A stretch of DNA of 7,433 nt from contig JBQTIW010000119.1 in NCBI GenBank assembly GCA_052387735.1, positions 1 to 7,433 of the forward strand, given 5' to 3'. The notes under the pieces were generated by a model, which saw only the letters and a list, made by a program, of their open reading frames with translations, ran no database searches and was not told the origin of the DNA. Each line of letters begins with the position of its first letter. Position 1 is the stretch's first letter. The translations under genes were made by a program, and so were the position numbers. Shown here piece after piece: positions 1 through 6,271 of this stretch. Origin of the DNA: RBC101 sp052387735. GTDB lineage: Bacteria > Gemmatimonadota > Gemmatimonadetes > Gemmatimonadales > Gemmatimonadaceae.

Positions 1-2
1 TT

Positions 3-104
3 TCACCCGCGGTGCGCGTTGTAGCGGCGCATGTGGTGAGGGGCCAGAAGTGTAAGTCGCACATTGATATCGGCCCCTCGAACTGCTACTTTCCTTGAAG
101 TCAT
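3..104 (-). CDS. Possible 33-residue basic small ORF, divergent from the main operon
   Basis: An ATG at 104 (minus strand) opens 33 codons ending in TGA at 5-3. A perfect GGAGG (plus-strand CCTCC, 111-115) lies 6 nt upstream, the best Shine-Dalgarno match in the window. The peptide starts MTSRKVAVRG and is basic: seven Arg/Lys and three His against one Asp. It has no Cys pair, signal peptide or membrane segment and matches no family I know. Against it, its third codon positions are A/T-rich, unlike the high-GC3 genes around it; it overlaps the inverted repeat at 38-79; and it is short enough to occur by chance. It could be a genuine small gene, a broken 5' remnant of a divergent gene, or noise. 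Confidence 0.25.
   Translation of the reverse strand: MTSRKVAVRGADINVRLTLLAPHHMRRYNAHRG
38..79. repeat. 8-bp perfect inverted repeat, potential hairpin in the leader
   Basis: GAGGGGCC at 38-45 is the exact reverse complement of GGCCCCTC at 72-79. Inside the 26-nt loop a second short stem can form, AAGTG (48-52) with CACATT (60-65, one bulged A). No T-run follows on the plus strand (the next bases are CGAACTGCTACTTTCC), so a canonical intrinsic terminator is not supported. It could end an upstream transcript entering from outside the window, act as an operator, or be an RNA leader structure. The repeat is certain; its function is unknown. Confidence 0.45.
64..92 (+). promoter_or_regulatory. 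Candidate sigma-70-like promoter for the DUF512-der-plsY-gpsA-merR run
   Basis: TTGATA (64-69, 5 of 6 to TTGACA) is separated by exactly 17 nt from TACTTT (87-92, 3 of 6 to TATAAT). It lies in the AT-richest part of the leader and would start transcription near position 99, leaving a 5' UTR of about 80 nt. The -35 element sits inside the inverted repeat at 38-79, so a protein bound there could block it. The -10 match is poor and promoter consensus in this lineage is not something I can check, so this is a suggestion only. Confidence 0.25.
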
Positions 105-141
105 TTCTGCCCTCCGCGGCCCCGCGCGAACCGGTGGAGCC

Positions 142-150
142 ATGGCGTAA
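142..150 (+). other. Two-codon start-stop ORF (ATG GCG TAA) in frame with the first gene
   Basis: ATG GCG TAA at 142-150 follows the purine-rich GGTGGAG (133-139), closely spaced. It is in the same frame as the ATG at 178, and TAA 148-150 is the stop that bounds that gene's open frame upstream. It may be accidental, or a minimal leader ORF affecting initiation at 178, or an older start codon cut off by a nonsense change. Confidence 0.3.
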
Positions 151-177
151 CCACTCGCGACTGCTTCAGAGAACACC

Positions 178-1485
178 ATGGTCCGCGTCGCCCGGGTTCA
201 CCCCGGCAGCATAGCCGACGAAATCGACATCGTGCCCGGCACAGAGATTCGCGCCGTCAACGGGCGCGACATTGACGACTTCCTCGATTGGGAGTTTCTC
301 ACCGCCGACGATGAGCTCGAGATCGACGTCGTCCTCCCCTCGGGTGAGCAGGTCGTCTTCGAAATCGAACGTCCGGAAGGCGAACCGCTCGGCGTAGAGC
401 TCGAGCCGCCAACAGTACGGCGCTGCGCGAACCGCTGTGAGTTCTGCTTCATCGAAGGACTTCCCAACGGACTGCGCAAGCCGCTCTACATTCGCGACGA
501 CGACTACCGACTCTCCTTCGCCTACGGCAACTTCGCGACGCTGAGCAATCTCAAGGAACGCGACGTTGCGCGGATCCTCGAGTACCGCCTTTCCCCGCTG
601 TACGTCTCGGTGCACGCCACGCCGTGGGAAGCGCGCAAGAAGCTGCTGAACAACCCGCGAGTCCCCAACATCGTGGAGCAGCTCCGCCGACTCGTCGACG
701 GTGGTATCCAGTTTCACGGACAGATGGTGATCGTGCCGGGGCTCAACGACGGACCGGTCCTCGAGGAATCGCTGCGCGATCTCTGGTCGTTTGGTGAGTC
801 ATGTCTCTCCGTCGCCATCGTCCCCGTGGGGCTCACGCAGTTCTCGCATTTGTACACCGGCGAATCGATGAGCCTGGAACGCGCGCGCGGCCTGCTTGAT
901 GTTGCAGTCCGCTGGTCGTCACAGGCACACGCCGAGCGTGGCCACAACTGGGTCTACGGCTCGGATGAGCTGTACCTGCTCGCTGGCGCCGAATTGCCAG
1001 GCGAAGCGCACTACGGCGACTTCGCGCAGATCGAAAACGGGGTCGGATCTGTGACGTCGCTGCGCGCGCGGGTGCGGGATGGCCTGACCTCGCTCCCGCG
1101 ACTCGATGGCCGTCGAATCGGCATCGTGACCGGAATGGCCATGCAGTATCTGATGCCGCCTCTGCTGGAGCAACTGAGGGACGCAACCGGTGCCGCGTTC
1201 GAGCTTTTTCCCACTGCGAGCTCGCTGTTCGGACCGACGACGACAACGGCCGGGCTCTTGGTCGGCGCCGACATATCCGAGGCACTACGCAGTCGCAAGG
1301 ACCTGGACATGGCGCTCATTCCGGCAGAGTCCATCAACGAGAACGGGGTTTTCCTCGACGACGTGACGTTCACCGAGGTCCGCGACGCATTGCCGATGCC
1401 CGTCTTTGCTTCCTACGATTTCATCGACGTGTTGCAGCATGAGGGTGCCTTGGCCACTGCCGGTGCCGGGAGCGATGGACCATGA
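178..1485 (+). CDS. PDZ/radical-SAM/DUF512 family protein
   Basis: 435 residues, full length for the family. Residues 1-60 form the PDZ-like N-terminus (VHPGSIADE, then PGTEIRAVNG). Residues 83-90 give the radical-SAM-type iron-sulfur signature CxxxCxxC (C83, C87, C90), followed by the family hallmarks LYIRDDDYRLSF and GNFATLSNL near 103-125 and VSVHAT further on. The C-terminal half is the DUF512 domain, with the typical ENGVGSV. Related proteins are annotated as NifB-like Fe-S oxidoreductases, but no reaction is established. ATG 178 is the first start after the in-frame TAA at 148; its Shine-Dalgarno is weak (AGAG, 168-171). The stop overlaps the der start in an ATGA, indicating translational coupling. 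A radical-SAM role is inferred from the cysteines; a link to ribosome or membrane biogenesis is inferred only from its neighbours. Confidence 0.92.
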   Translation: MVRVARVHPGSIADEIDIVPGTEIRAVNGRDIDDFLDWEFLTADDELEIDVVLPSGEQVVFEIERPEGEPLGVELEPPTVRRCANRCEFCFIEGLPNGLRKPLYIRDDDYRLSFAYGNFATLSNLKERDVARILEYRLSPLYVSVHATPWEARKKLLNNPRVPNIVEQLRRLVDGGIQFHGQMVIVPGLNDGPVLEESLRDLWSFGESCLSVAIVPVGLTQFSHLYTGESMSLERARGLLDVAVRWSSQAHAERGHNWVYGSDELYLLAGAELPGEAHYGDFAQIENGVGSVTSLRARVRDGLTSLPRLDGRRIGIVTGMAMQYLMPPLLEQLRDATGAAFELFPTASSLFGPTTTTAGLLVGADISEALRSRKDLDMALIPAESINENGVFLDDVTFTEVRDALPMPVFASYDFIDVLQHEGALATAGAGSDGP

Positions 1486-2792
1486 GCAGTCTCCCGGTCG
1501 TTGCGCTGGTCGGGCGCCCCAACGTCGGCAAGAGCGCGCTGTTCAACCGGATCGTCGGACACAACGCGGCGATCGTCAGCGAGGAGGCGGGCACCACGAG
1601 GGATCGGCACTTTGCCCGTGGGGACTGGGCGGGGTCGGCGTTCTGGCTGGTCGATACGGGCGGCATTACCGGCGACGCGCGTGGAGCGATGGCGGTGGAG
1701 ATCCGCCGCCAGGTGCAGCAGGCCATCGACGAGGCGGATTTGCTGCTCTTCACTGTCGATGCCAAAGCCGGGTTGCATCCGGTGGACCAGCATATCGCCA
1801 CGATGCTGCGCGAGGCCGGAAAGCCGTTCCTGGTGGTGGCGAACAAGGTGGACGATCCCTCGACGACCGACTTTTACGAGTTCCACGCGCTGGGCGCCGG
1901 TGACCCGATTCCGGTCTCGGCGGTGAGCGGCAAACAGTCCGGGGATCTGCTCGATCGTCTGGTGGAGAGCATCCCTGTCGCACCCGTCGAAGACGACGAG
2001 AGTCTGCGGGTGGCGGTGATCGGGCGGCCAAACGTCGGCAAGTCGTCCATCGTCAATCGCCTGTTAGGCGAGGAACGGCTGGTGGTCTCGGACAAGGCGG
2101 GTACGACGCGCGATGCCATCGACACGCCGATGCGCTACCACGGGCGCGACCTGGTCTTCATTGATACGGCCGGGTTGCGCCGGCAATCGAAGGTGGAAGA
2201 CGGCATCGAGTTCTACTCGGCGCTCCGGTCGCGGCGGGCGATCGAGCGTGCGGACATCTGCTGCCTGGTCATCGACGGAGTCGAAGGGCTGCAGGGGCAA
2301 GACCTCAAGATCGCAAACCTGGCGTGGGAGGACGGCCGCGGCCTCGTCGTCGTCGTGAACAAATGGGACCTGGTCGAGAAGGATGACAAGACCGCGGCGA
2401 AGTTCGAGAGGAACGCCCGCGAGAAAGCGCCGTTCCTCAATTTCATCCCGTTCCTCTACACGTCGGCGAAGACGGGACAACGCGTGACGAAGATGCTGGA
2501 CGTGCTGCTCGAAGTGGAGGCAGAGCGCCGGAAGCGCATCACCACGTCGCAAGTGAATACGCGGCTCGAGGAGCTTCTCGCACGCCGACAGCCGCCACAG
2601 GCCGCCGGCCGGGAGATCCGGCTGATGTACGCCACGCAGGTCGAAGTAGCACCGCCGGTGATCGCCGTGTTCAGCAACCATCCGGACCTGGTGGAGGAGC
2701 ACTACGTCCGGTACCTGCACAACGGGTTCCGGGAGTCGTGGGGCTTCACGGGGAACCCGCTCCGAATCGTGCTGCGCCGGAAGGCCGCCTGA
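1482..2792 (+). CDS. der: Ribosome-associated GTPase Der (EngA)
   Basis: 436 residues, the normal length of this double-GTPase that acts in late 50S subunit assembly in the cytoplasm. Both G domains are complete. The first has GRPNVGKS (11-18), GTTRD (37-41), DTGG (58-61), NKVD (121-124) and a SAVSG G5 loop (146-150). The second has GRPNVGKS (181-188), GTTRD (207-211), DTAG (228-231), NKWD (293-296) and TSAKTG (327-332). The C-terminal KH-like domain spans about 355-436 and ends in the usual NPLRIVLRRK. The ATG shares an ATGA overlap with the upstream gene and has GGGAG (1468-1472) 9 nt before it. plsY starts 2 nt after the stop. No key residue is missing. Leu195 is one of only four TTA codons in the window and lies in a TGTTAGGC motif. 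Confidence 0.99.
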   Translation: MSSLPVVALVGRPNVGKSALFNRIVGHNAAIVSEEAGTTRDRHFARGDWAGSAFWLVDTGGITGDARGAMAVEIRRQVQQAIDEADLLLFTVDAKAGLHPVDQHIATMLREAGKPFLVVANKVDDPSTTDFYEFHALGAGDPIPVSAVSGKQSGDLLDRLVESIPVAPVEDDESLRVAVIGRPNVGKSSIVNRLLGEERLVVSDKAGTTRDAIDTPMRYHGRDLVFIDTAGLRRQSKVEDGIEFYSALRSRRAIERADICCLVIDGVEGLQGQDLKIANLAWEDGRGLVVVVNKWDLVEKDDKTAAKFERNAREKAPFLNFIPFLYTSAKTGQRVTKMLDVLLEVEAERRKRITTSQVNTRLEELLARRQPPQAAGREIRLMYATQVEVAPPVIAVFSNHPDLVEEHYVRYLHNGFRESWGFTGNPLRIVLRRKAA

Positions 2793-2794
2793 CG

Positions 2795-3418
2795 ATGCCC
2801 GACGCGCAGGGCTGGCTGGCGCTTGTCCTCGCCTACCTCCTGGGCTCGATTCCGAATGCGTACCTGGCCGGCCGCCTGCTCAAAGGGATCGACCTTCGCC
2901 AGACCGGCTCCGGCAACCTCGGAGCGACCAATGTCTACCGCAGTCTGGGAGCGCCGGCCGCGGTGATGGTGCTCCTCGCTGACGCCGCCAAGGGGGCGAT
3001 CCCCACGCTCTACTTCCGCGACTGGATCGGCGGACCCAGCGGCGTGTGGTGGCCCGCCGCGTTAGGCATGGCCGCGATCATCGGACACGTGCGCCCATTG
3101 TTTGGCTTGTTCAATGGAGGGGGCAAGGGTGTGGCGACTGCATCGGGGGTGTTTGCCGCGCTGTCGCCCGCCGCCTATGGCGTGGCGGTGCTGGTCTTTG
3201 TGGCGACGGTCGGCGCGACTCGCTTCGTGTCCCTGGGATCGATGCTCGGGGGACTCGCACTGGCGGTCGCATCGGCGGTGTTGTATGGACCGGGCTCGTA
3301 CCTGACGCTGCTCAGCGCTCTGATCGCGATGTTCCTCATCTATACCCACCGCGCGAACATCGGGCGGCTCCGCCGGGGCGAGGAGACGCGATTGAGTCGG
3401 TCCGTGGGGCGATCATGA
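2795..3418 (+). CDS. plsY: Acyl-phosphate:glycerol-3-phosphate acyltransferase PlsY
   Basis: 207-residue inner-membrane enzyme that transfers an acyl group from acyl-phosphate to sn-glycerol 3-phosphate, making lysophosphatidic acid. Motif 1 is GSGNLGATNVYRSLG (38-52). Motif 2 is GHVRPLF...NGGGKGVAT (97-115). Motif 3 is THRANIGRLRRGEE (184-197). Hydrophobic stretches around 5-24, 53-72, 85-98, 115-140 and 148-183 fit a polytopic membrane protein. A longer open frame reaches back to an ATG at 2738, but those 19 residues lie within der and look nothing like a PlsY N-terminus. ATG 2795, 2 nt after the der stop with GGAAGG (2779-2784) upstream, gives a typical start. Motif 2 carries GGGKG where the usual form is KGGKG. 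The stop overlaps the start of gpsA (ATGA), which makes its substrate. Confidence 0.97.
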   Translation: MPDAQGWLALVLAYLLGSIPNAYLAGRLLKGIDLRQTGSGNLGATNVYRSLGAPAAVMVLLADAAKGAIPTLYFRDWIGGPSGVWWPAALGMAAIIGHVRPLFGLFNGGGKGVATASGVFAALSPAAYGVAVLVFVATVGATRFVSLGSMLGGLALAVASAVLYGPGSYLTLLSALIAMFLIYTHRANIGRLRRGEETRLSRSVGRS

Positions 3419-4413
3419 CGCGATGCGCAATCGTCGGCGGTGGTGCCTGGGGGACGGCGCTGGCGCACGTGTTTGCGCAGCTCGGGCACGACGTAGCGCT
3501 GTGGTCGCGCGAACCGGATGTCGCCGAACACATCACCCGCACACACGCCAACCCGCGCTTTCTGCCTGGAGGCGTGCTCCACGATCGCGTCCGGGCGAGT
3601 ACGGACATGTCCGACGTGCTGAGCGGCGCTACGCTGGTGGTATACGCCGCGCCGTCTCATGTCCTCCGCGAGGTGGCACGGCGGGGCGCCCCACAGGTGT
3701 CGCCTAACGCGACCCTGGTCGTGGCGACGAAGGGGCTCGAACGGGCAACGCTGGCGCTGATGACGGATGTGATCGAGAGCGAGGTCCCCGGCCGTCCGGT
3801 TGTCGCCCTCTCCGGACCAAGCTTTGCCCAGGAAGTCGTGCATGGGCAGCCCACTGCACTGGTCGCGGCCTCGCGCAGCGCGGGTGCCTGTGAGCTCGTG
3901 CAGCGATCGCTGAGCAAGGGCTCGGTGCGCGTGTATACCAACGATGACGTCACTGGAGTCGAGCTCGGCGGCGCACTCAAGAACGTCATGGCCGTCGCCA
4001 CGGGCATTGCCGAAGGACTGGGACTGGGCCTCAACTCGCGGGCGGCACTCATCACTCGCGGGCTCACGGAGATGACGCGTCTGGGTGTCGCTGCCGGTGC
4101 CCGCGCTGACACCTTTGCGGGCCTGGCCGGGATGGGCGACCTCGTGCTGACATGCACGGGCGCCTTGAGCCGCAATCGCGCCGTGGGCATCGAGGTGGGG
4201 AAGGGCGCTCCGCTGGAAGTCGTGCTGGCGGGGAAAGAGAGCGTCGCCGAGGGCGTGGTGACGACGTCGAGTGCTCTGGCGCTCGCCGAGCGTCATGGCG
4301 TCGAGATGCCGATCGCGGGTGCTGTGGCCCGTGTGCTCTTCCAGGGTTGTTCCGCTCGCGATGCGATCGCCGAACTCATGGGCCGCGAACTGCGGCCGGA
4401 GCGAGACCGATGA
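3415..4413 (+). CDS. gpsA: sn-glycerol-3-phosphate dehydrogenase [NAD(P)+] GpsA
   Basis: 332 residues, normal length. It reduces dihydroxyacetone phosphate to sn-glycerol 3-phosphate, the backbone for phospholipids. The Rossmann NAD(P) site is GGGAWGTA (8-15). Next come ATKGLE (104-109), SGPSFAQEV (133-141), the catalytic lysine K189 in ELGGALKNVMAVATG, ALITRG (210-215), and GLAGMGDLVLTCTGALSRNR (236-255) in the C-terminal substrate domain. An open frame runs far upstream through plsY, but homology begins exactly at ATG 3415 (MTRCAIVGGGAWG), which overlaps the plsY stop by ATGA. The Shine-Dalgarno is modest (GTGGGG, 3404-3409), so translation probably depends on coupling. The stop overlaps the next start by another ATGA. 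Adjacency to plsY puts two successive steps of phosphatidic acid synthesis side by side. Nothing looks missing. Confidence 0.98.
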   Translation: MTRCAIVGGGAWGTALAHVFAQLGHDVALWSREPDVAEHITRTHANPRFLPGGVLHDRVRASTDMSDVLSGATLVVYAAPSHVLREVARRGAPQVSPNATLVVATKGLERATLALMTDVIESEVPGRPVVALSGPSFAQEVVHGQPTALVAASRSAGACELVQRSLSKGSVRVYTNDDVTGVELGGALKNVMAVATGIAEGLGLGLNSRAALITRGLTEMTRLGVAAGARADTFAGLAGMGDLVLTCTGALSRNRAVGIEVGKGAPLEVVLAGKESVAEGVVTTSSALALAERHGVEMPIAGAVARVLFQGCSARDAIAELMGRELRPERDR

Positions 4414-4802
4414 GGAGTGACCCGATCCAGGAGTTCTTCTCGATCGGCGAAGTGTGCGAGCTGACCGATCTCAAGCCGCACGTGCTTCGCTACTGGGAGA
4501 GTCAGTTCCGGTTCCTGAGCCCGGCCAAGAACCGGTCCGGTAATCGCGTATATCAGCGGCGCGAAGTGGAGCTGATTCAGCTGGTGAAGCATCTGCTGTA
4601 CACGGAGAAATATACGATCGACGGGGCCCGCCAGAAGATCGATGAACATCGCAAGGGTGGCACGCTCAAGACTGCGGCAAGGGACGCGCTCTCCACCGAA
4701 ACGTTGACTGAGCTCGAAACGGAGCTCGAGCACCTGGCGAGGATCATCGAGGGCGCGGCCCCGGTGCCTCCTTCACCCGACGGTCCGCCGCCTGCGGCAT
4801 AG
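4410..4802 (+). CDS. MerR-family DNA-binding regulator
   Basis: 130 residues. A MerR-type winged helix-turn-helix spans about 9-77: FFSIGEVCELTDLKPHVLRYWE (helix-turn-helix up to the conserved RYWE at 27-30), then the wing NRSGNRVYQRREVELI. A helical segment at about 95-115 (TETLTELETELEHLARII) could be the dimerisation coiled coil. The last 15 residues are a Pro/Ala tail. The only cysteine is C16, inside the DNA-binding domain, so the metal or redox sensing of classical MerR/SoxR is not supported and no ligand domain is present. ATG 4410 overlaps the gpsA stop (ATGA), with GGAG at 4398-4401, 8 nt upstream; the longer open frame starting inside gpsA is rejected. Similar short MerR proteins precede surE in deltaproteobacterial genomes, often beside ihfA, which is absent here. 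Its targets are unknown. Confidence 0.9.
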   Translation: MRSDPIQEFFSIGEVCELTDLKPHVLRYWESQFRFLSPAKNRSGNRVYQRREVELIQLVKHLLYTEKYTIDGARQKIDEHRKGGTLKTAARDALSTETLTELETELEHLARIIEGAAPVPPSPDGPPPAA

Positions 4803-4836
4803 CGAGCCCGGCGGCTTCCGGTTATCGTTAGGTCAC
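4803..4836 (+). promoter_or_regulatory. 34-nt spacer before surE with weak RBS inside a YGTTAGGY motif
   Basis: This is the first real gap in the gene run. No good Shine-Dalgarno precedes the surE ATG; the only candidate is TAGGT (4829-4833), part of CGTTAGGT (4826-4833), 3 nt before the start. A 6-bp inverted repeat (GCCGCC 4787-4792, GGCGGC 4810-4815, 17-nt loop) spans the merR stop but lacks a T-run, so I do not call it a terminator. No convincing promoter is visible. Confidence 0.3.
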
Positions 4837-5598
4837 ATGCGACTTCTCTGCTCGAACGACGACGGCATCCTGGCCCATGGCCTCACCTGCCTCGTTCGTG
4901 CCGCCGAGCAGATCGGTGAGGTCACAGTGGTGGCTCCCGATCGCGAGCAGAGCGCGACCAGTCACTCGCTGACACTGCACCATCCCCTGCGTCCCGTGAA
5001 ACGCGGGGAACGTCGCTACCAGGTCGATGGCACGCCGACCGACTGCGTGATGCTGGCCATCGAGGTCCTCATGGCCGAGCGCCCGGACTTCGTGTTGAGC
5101 GGCATCAACCACGGTCAGAACATGGGGGAGGACGTCCTCTATTCCGGCACCGTGGCTGCGGCGATGGAGGGTTTGGCGTTAGGTGTGCCGTCGATCGCCA
5201 TCTCGTTCGCCGGTGGCGATCTGCGCGCCGACATCGCGCGACTCGACGAACAGGTGTCGATCCTGGCGCCGCTTCTGCGCCACCTCACGGCCCTCCCGAA
5301 CTTCCCCGACCACACGCTGCTCAACGTCAATCTTCCGCCCCGGCGGGCCGATGAAATCCGCGGGGTCAAGCTCACGCGGCTCGGCCGGCGTGTCTACTCC
5401 AACTCCATCACGCCCATGCGCGACCCGTATGGGCGACAGATCTACTGGATCGGTGGCGGCGAGTTCTCGTGGTCGGGGGCCGACGACTCGGACTTTCAGG
5501 CCGTGAACGACGGCTACATCTCGGTCACGCCGCTCCATCTGGACCTCACGCACCGGGACATGCTCGACGCGGCGGAGCGCTGGTGGCAAGCACCGTAG
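4837..5598 (+). CDS. surE: 5'-nucleotidase SurE (stationary-phase survival phosphatase)
   Basis: 253 residues, typical length. A metal-dependent cytoplasmic phosphatase acting on nucleoside 5'-monophosphates, with activity on 3'-nucleotides or polyphosphate in some species. The metal ligands defined in Thermotoga SurE fall at identical positions here: D8 and D9 (SNDDG, 6-10), S39 (REQSATSHS) and N95 (SGINHGQNMGEDV, 88-100). YQVDGTPTDCV (61-71) and YSGTVAAAMEG (102-112) are also family signatures. ATG 4837 is chosen because SurE proteins begin with a short hydrophobic strand straight into NDDG; the frame upstream contains no other ATG. The 3' end overlaps pcm by 16 nt. Leu115 uses the rare TTA codon within CGTTAGGT (5177-5184). 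SurE and Pcm are frequently encoded together and linked to long-term survival. Confidence 0.98.
   Translation: MRLLCSNDDGILAHGLTCLVRAAEQIGEVTVVAPDREQSATSHSLTLHHPLRPVKRGERRYQVDGTPTDCVMLAIEVLMAERPDFVLSGINHGQNMGEDVLYSGTVAAAMEGLALGVPSIAISFAGGDLRADIARLDEQVSILAPLLRHLTALPNFPDHTLLNVNLPPRRADEIRGVKLTRLGRRVYSNSITPMRDPYGRQIYWIGGGEFSWSGADDSDFQAVNDGYISVTPLHLDLTHRDMLDAAERWWQAP
5574..5577 (+). promoter_or_regulatory. Shine-Dalgarno that fixes the GTG start of pcm
   Basis: GGAG at 5574-5577, inside the surE coding region, lies 5 nt before GTG 5583. The open pcm frame extends further upstream to 5469, but that part is surE read in another frame; this site and the family length support GTG 5583. Confidence 0.6.
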
Positions 5599-6233
5599 GC
5601 CCCGAGTTTCGCGGACCTCGCCGGCGTCTGATCGAGACGCTGCAGGCCAACGGGATCGCCGATCTCTCCGTGCTACGCGCCATCGAGATGACGCCGCGTC
5701 ACGCGTTTGTGCCGACCGGCGTTCAGCACCGCGCCTACGAAGACGTCGCGCTTCCGATCGGAAACGGCCAGACGATCTCCCAGCCGTCGATTCACGCACG
5801 ATATCTGCAGTTGTTGAAGCTCACTGGCCGGGAGCGCGTTCTCGAAGTGGGAACCGGGTCCGGGTACCAGACTGTTCTCCTGTCACATCTTGCCGAACAG
5901 GTGTTCTCGATCGAGCGCGTGGCACCGTTGCTGGAGCGTGCCAAGACGATCTTTCGCGAGATTGGTGTGCGCAACGTCTCTACACTTTTGGGAGATGGTA
6001 CACTCGGTTGGAGGGAGTACGCGCCATACGACGCGATCCTCGTGAGCGCGGGGGGCCCAAGCGTCCCGACGCCCTTGCTCGAGCAGCTCGCTGACGGCGG
6101 CCGTCTCCTCATTCCACTGGGCGACCGCGAGGAGCAGACGCTGGTGATGTTCTCTCGACGCGGAGACCGCATCGAGCGCCGTGACATTGCCCCCGTCCGA
6201 TTCGTCCCCCTGCTGGGGACTCACGGCTGGTAG
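5583..6233 (+). CDS. pcm: Protein-L-isoaspartate O-methyltransferase
   Basis: 216 residues from a GTG start, close to the roughly 208 of E. coli Pcm. It methylates the isoaspartyl residues of aged proteins using S-adenosylmethionine, so that they can revert to aspartate. The family signature GNGQTISQP is at 60-68; its Thr-Ile-Ser-Gln recognises the substrate. The SAM-binding motif I is VLEVGTGSGYQT (86-97), followed by FSIERV (108-113), GDGTLGW (137-143) and PYDAILVSAG (148-157). The C-terminus VRFVPLLG (205-212) matches the usual end of the family. The GTG lies within surE (16-nt overlap), so translation is probably coupled to it. Homology begins near RRRLIETLQ at residue 13. The exact start is less certain than the identity, since initiation at a non-ATG codon is inferred from spacing. 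Confidence 0.95.
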   Translation: MASTVGPEFRGPRRRLIETLQANGIADLSVLRAIEMTPRHAFVPTGVQHRAYEDVALPIGNGQTISQPSIHARYLQLLKLTGRERVLEVGTGSGYQTVLLSHLAEQVFSIERVAPLLERAKTIFREIGVRNVSTLLGDGTLGWREYAPYDAILVSAGGPSVPTPLLEQLADGGRLLIPLGDREEQTLVMFSRRGDRIERRDIAPVRFVPLLGTHGW

Positions 6234-6271
6234 CGCGGGCGGTCCGAACGCCGGAGCCCCTCCAGACCCTC

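Larger units (their letters stand above)
2062..5184. repeat. Five dispersed copies of the octamer YGTTAGGY
   Basis: TGTTAGGC at 2062-2069 (der), CGTTAGGC at 3060-3067 (plsY), CGTTAGGC on the minus strand at 3702-3709 (gpsA), CGTTAGGT at 4826-4833 (spacer before surE) and CGTTAGGT at 5177-5184 (surE). Three copies place a rare TTA leucine codon before a Gly GGY codon (Der L195, PlsY L90, SurE L115); one is antisense within gpsA and one is noncoding. The function is unknown. Confidence 0.45.

Noticed and set aside
3..98. Tail of an upstream plus-strand gene ending at TGA 96-98
   Set aside because: The frame is open from the edge, but so short and unfamiliar that it cannot be told from chance; other frames stop at 24 and 55.
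2064..2720. 218-codon minus-strand open frame
   Set aside because: Lies opposite the intact second G domain and KH-like domain of der; a shadow.
2738..2794. N-terminal extension of PlsY
   Set aside because: These 19 codons lie within der in another frame and do not resemble a PlsY N-terminus; ATG 2795 has a better position and Shine-Dalgarno.
3340..4296. 318-codon minus-strand open frame
   Set aside because: Entirely antisense to the certain gpsA and the plsY end; a high-GC shadow frame.
4787..4815. Terminator after merR
   Set aside because: Only a 6-bp stem with a 17-nt loop and no following T-run.
5179..5799. 206-codon Arg-rich minus-strand open frame
   Set aside because: Antisense to surE and the start of pcm; its Arg-rich composition is typical of a high-GC shadow.
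5976..6004. Possible internal promoter in pcm (TACACT twice, 18 nt apart)
   Set aside because: No acceptable -35 lies 17 nt before either copy, and the bases encode conserved Pcm sequence.
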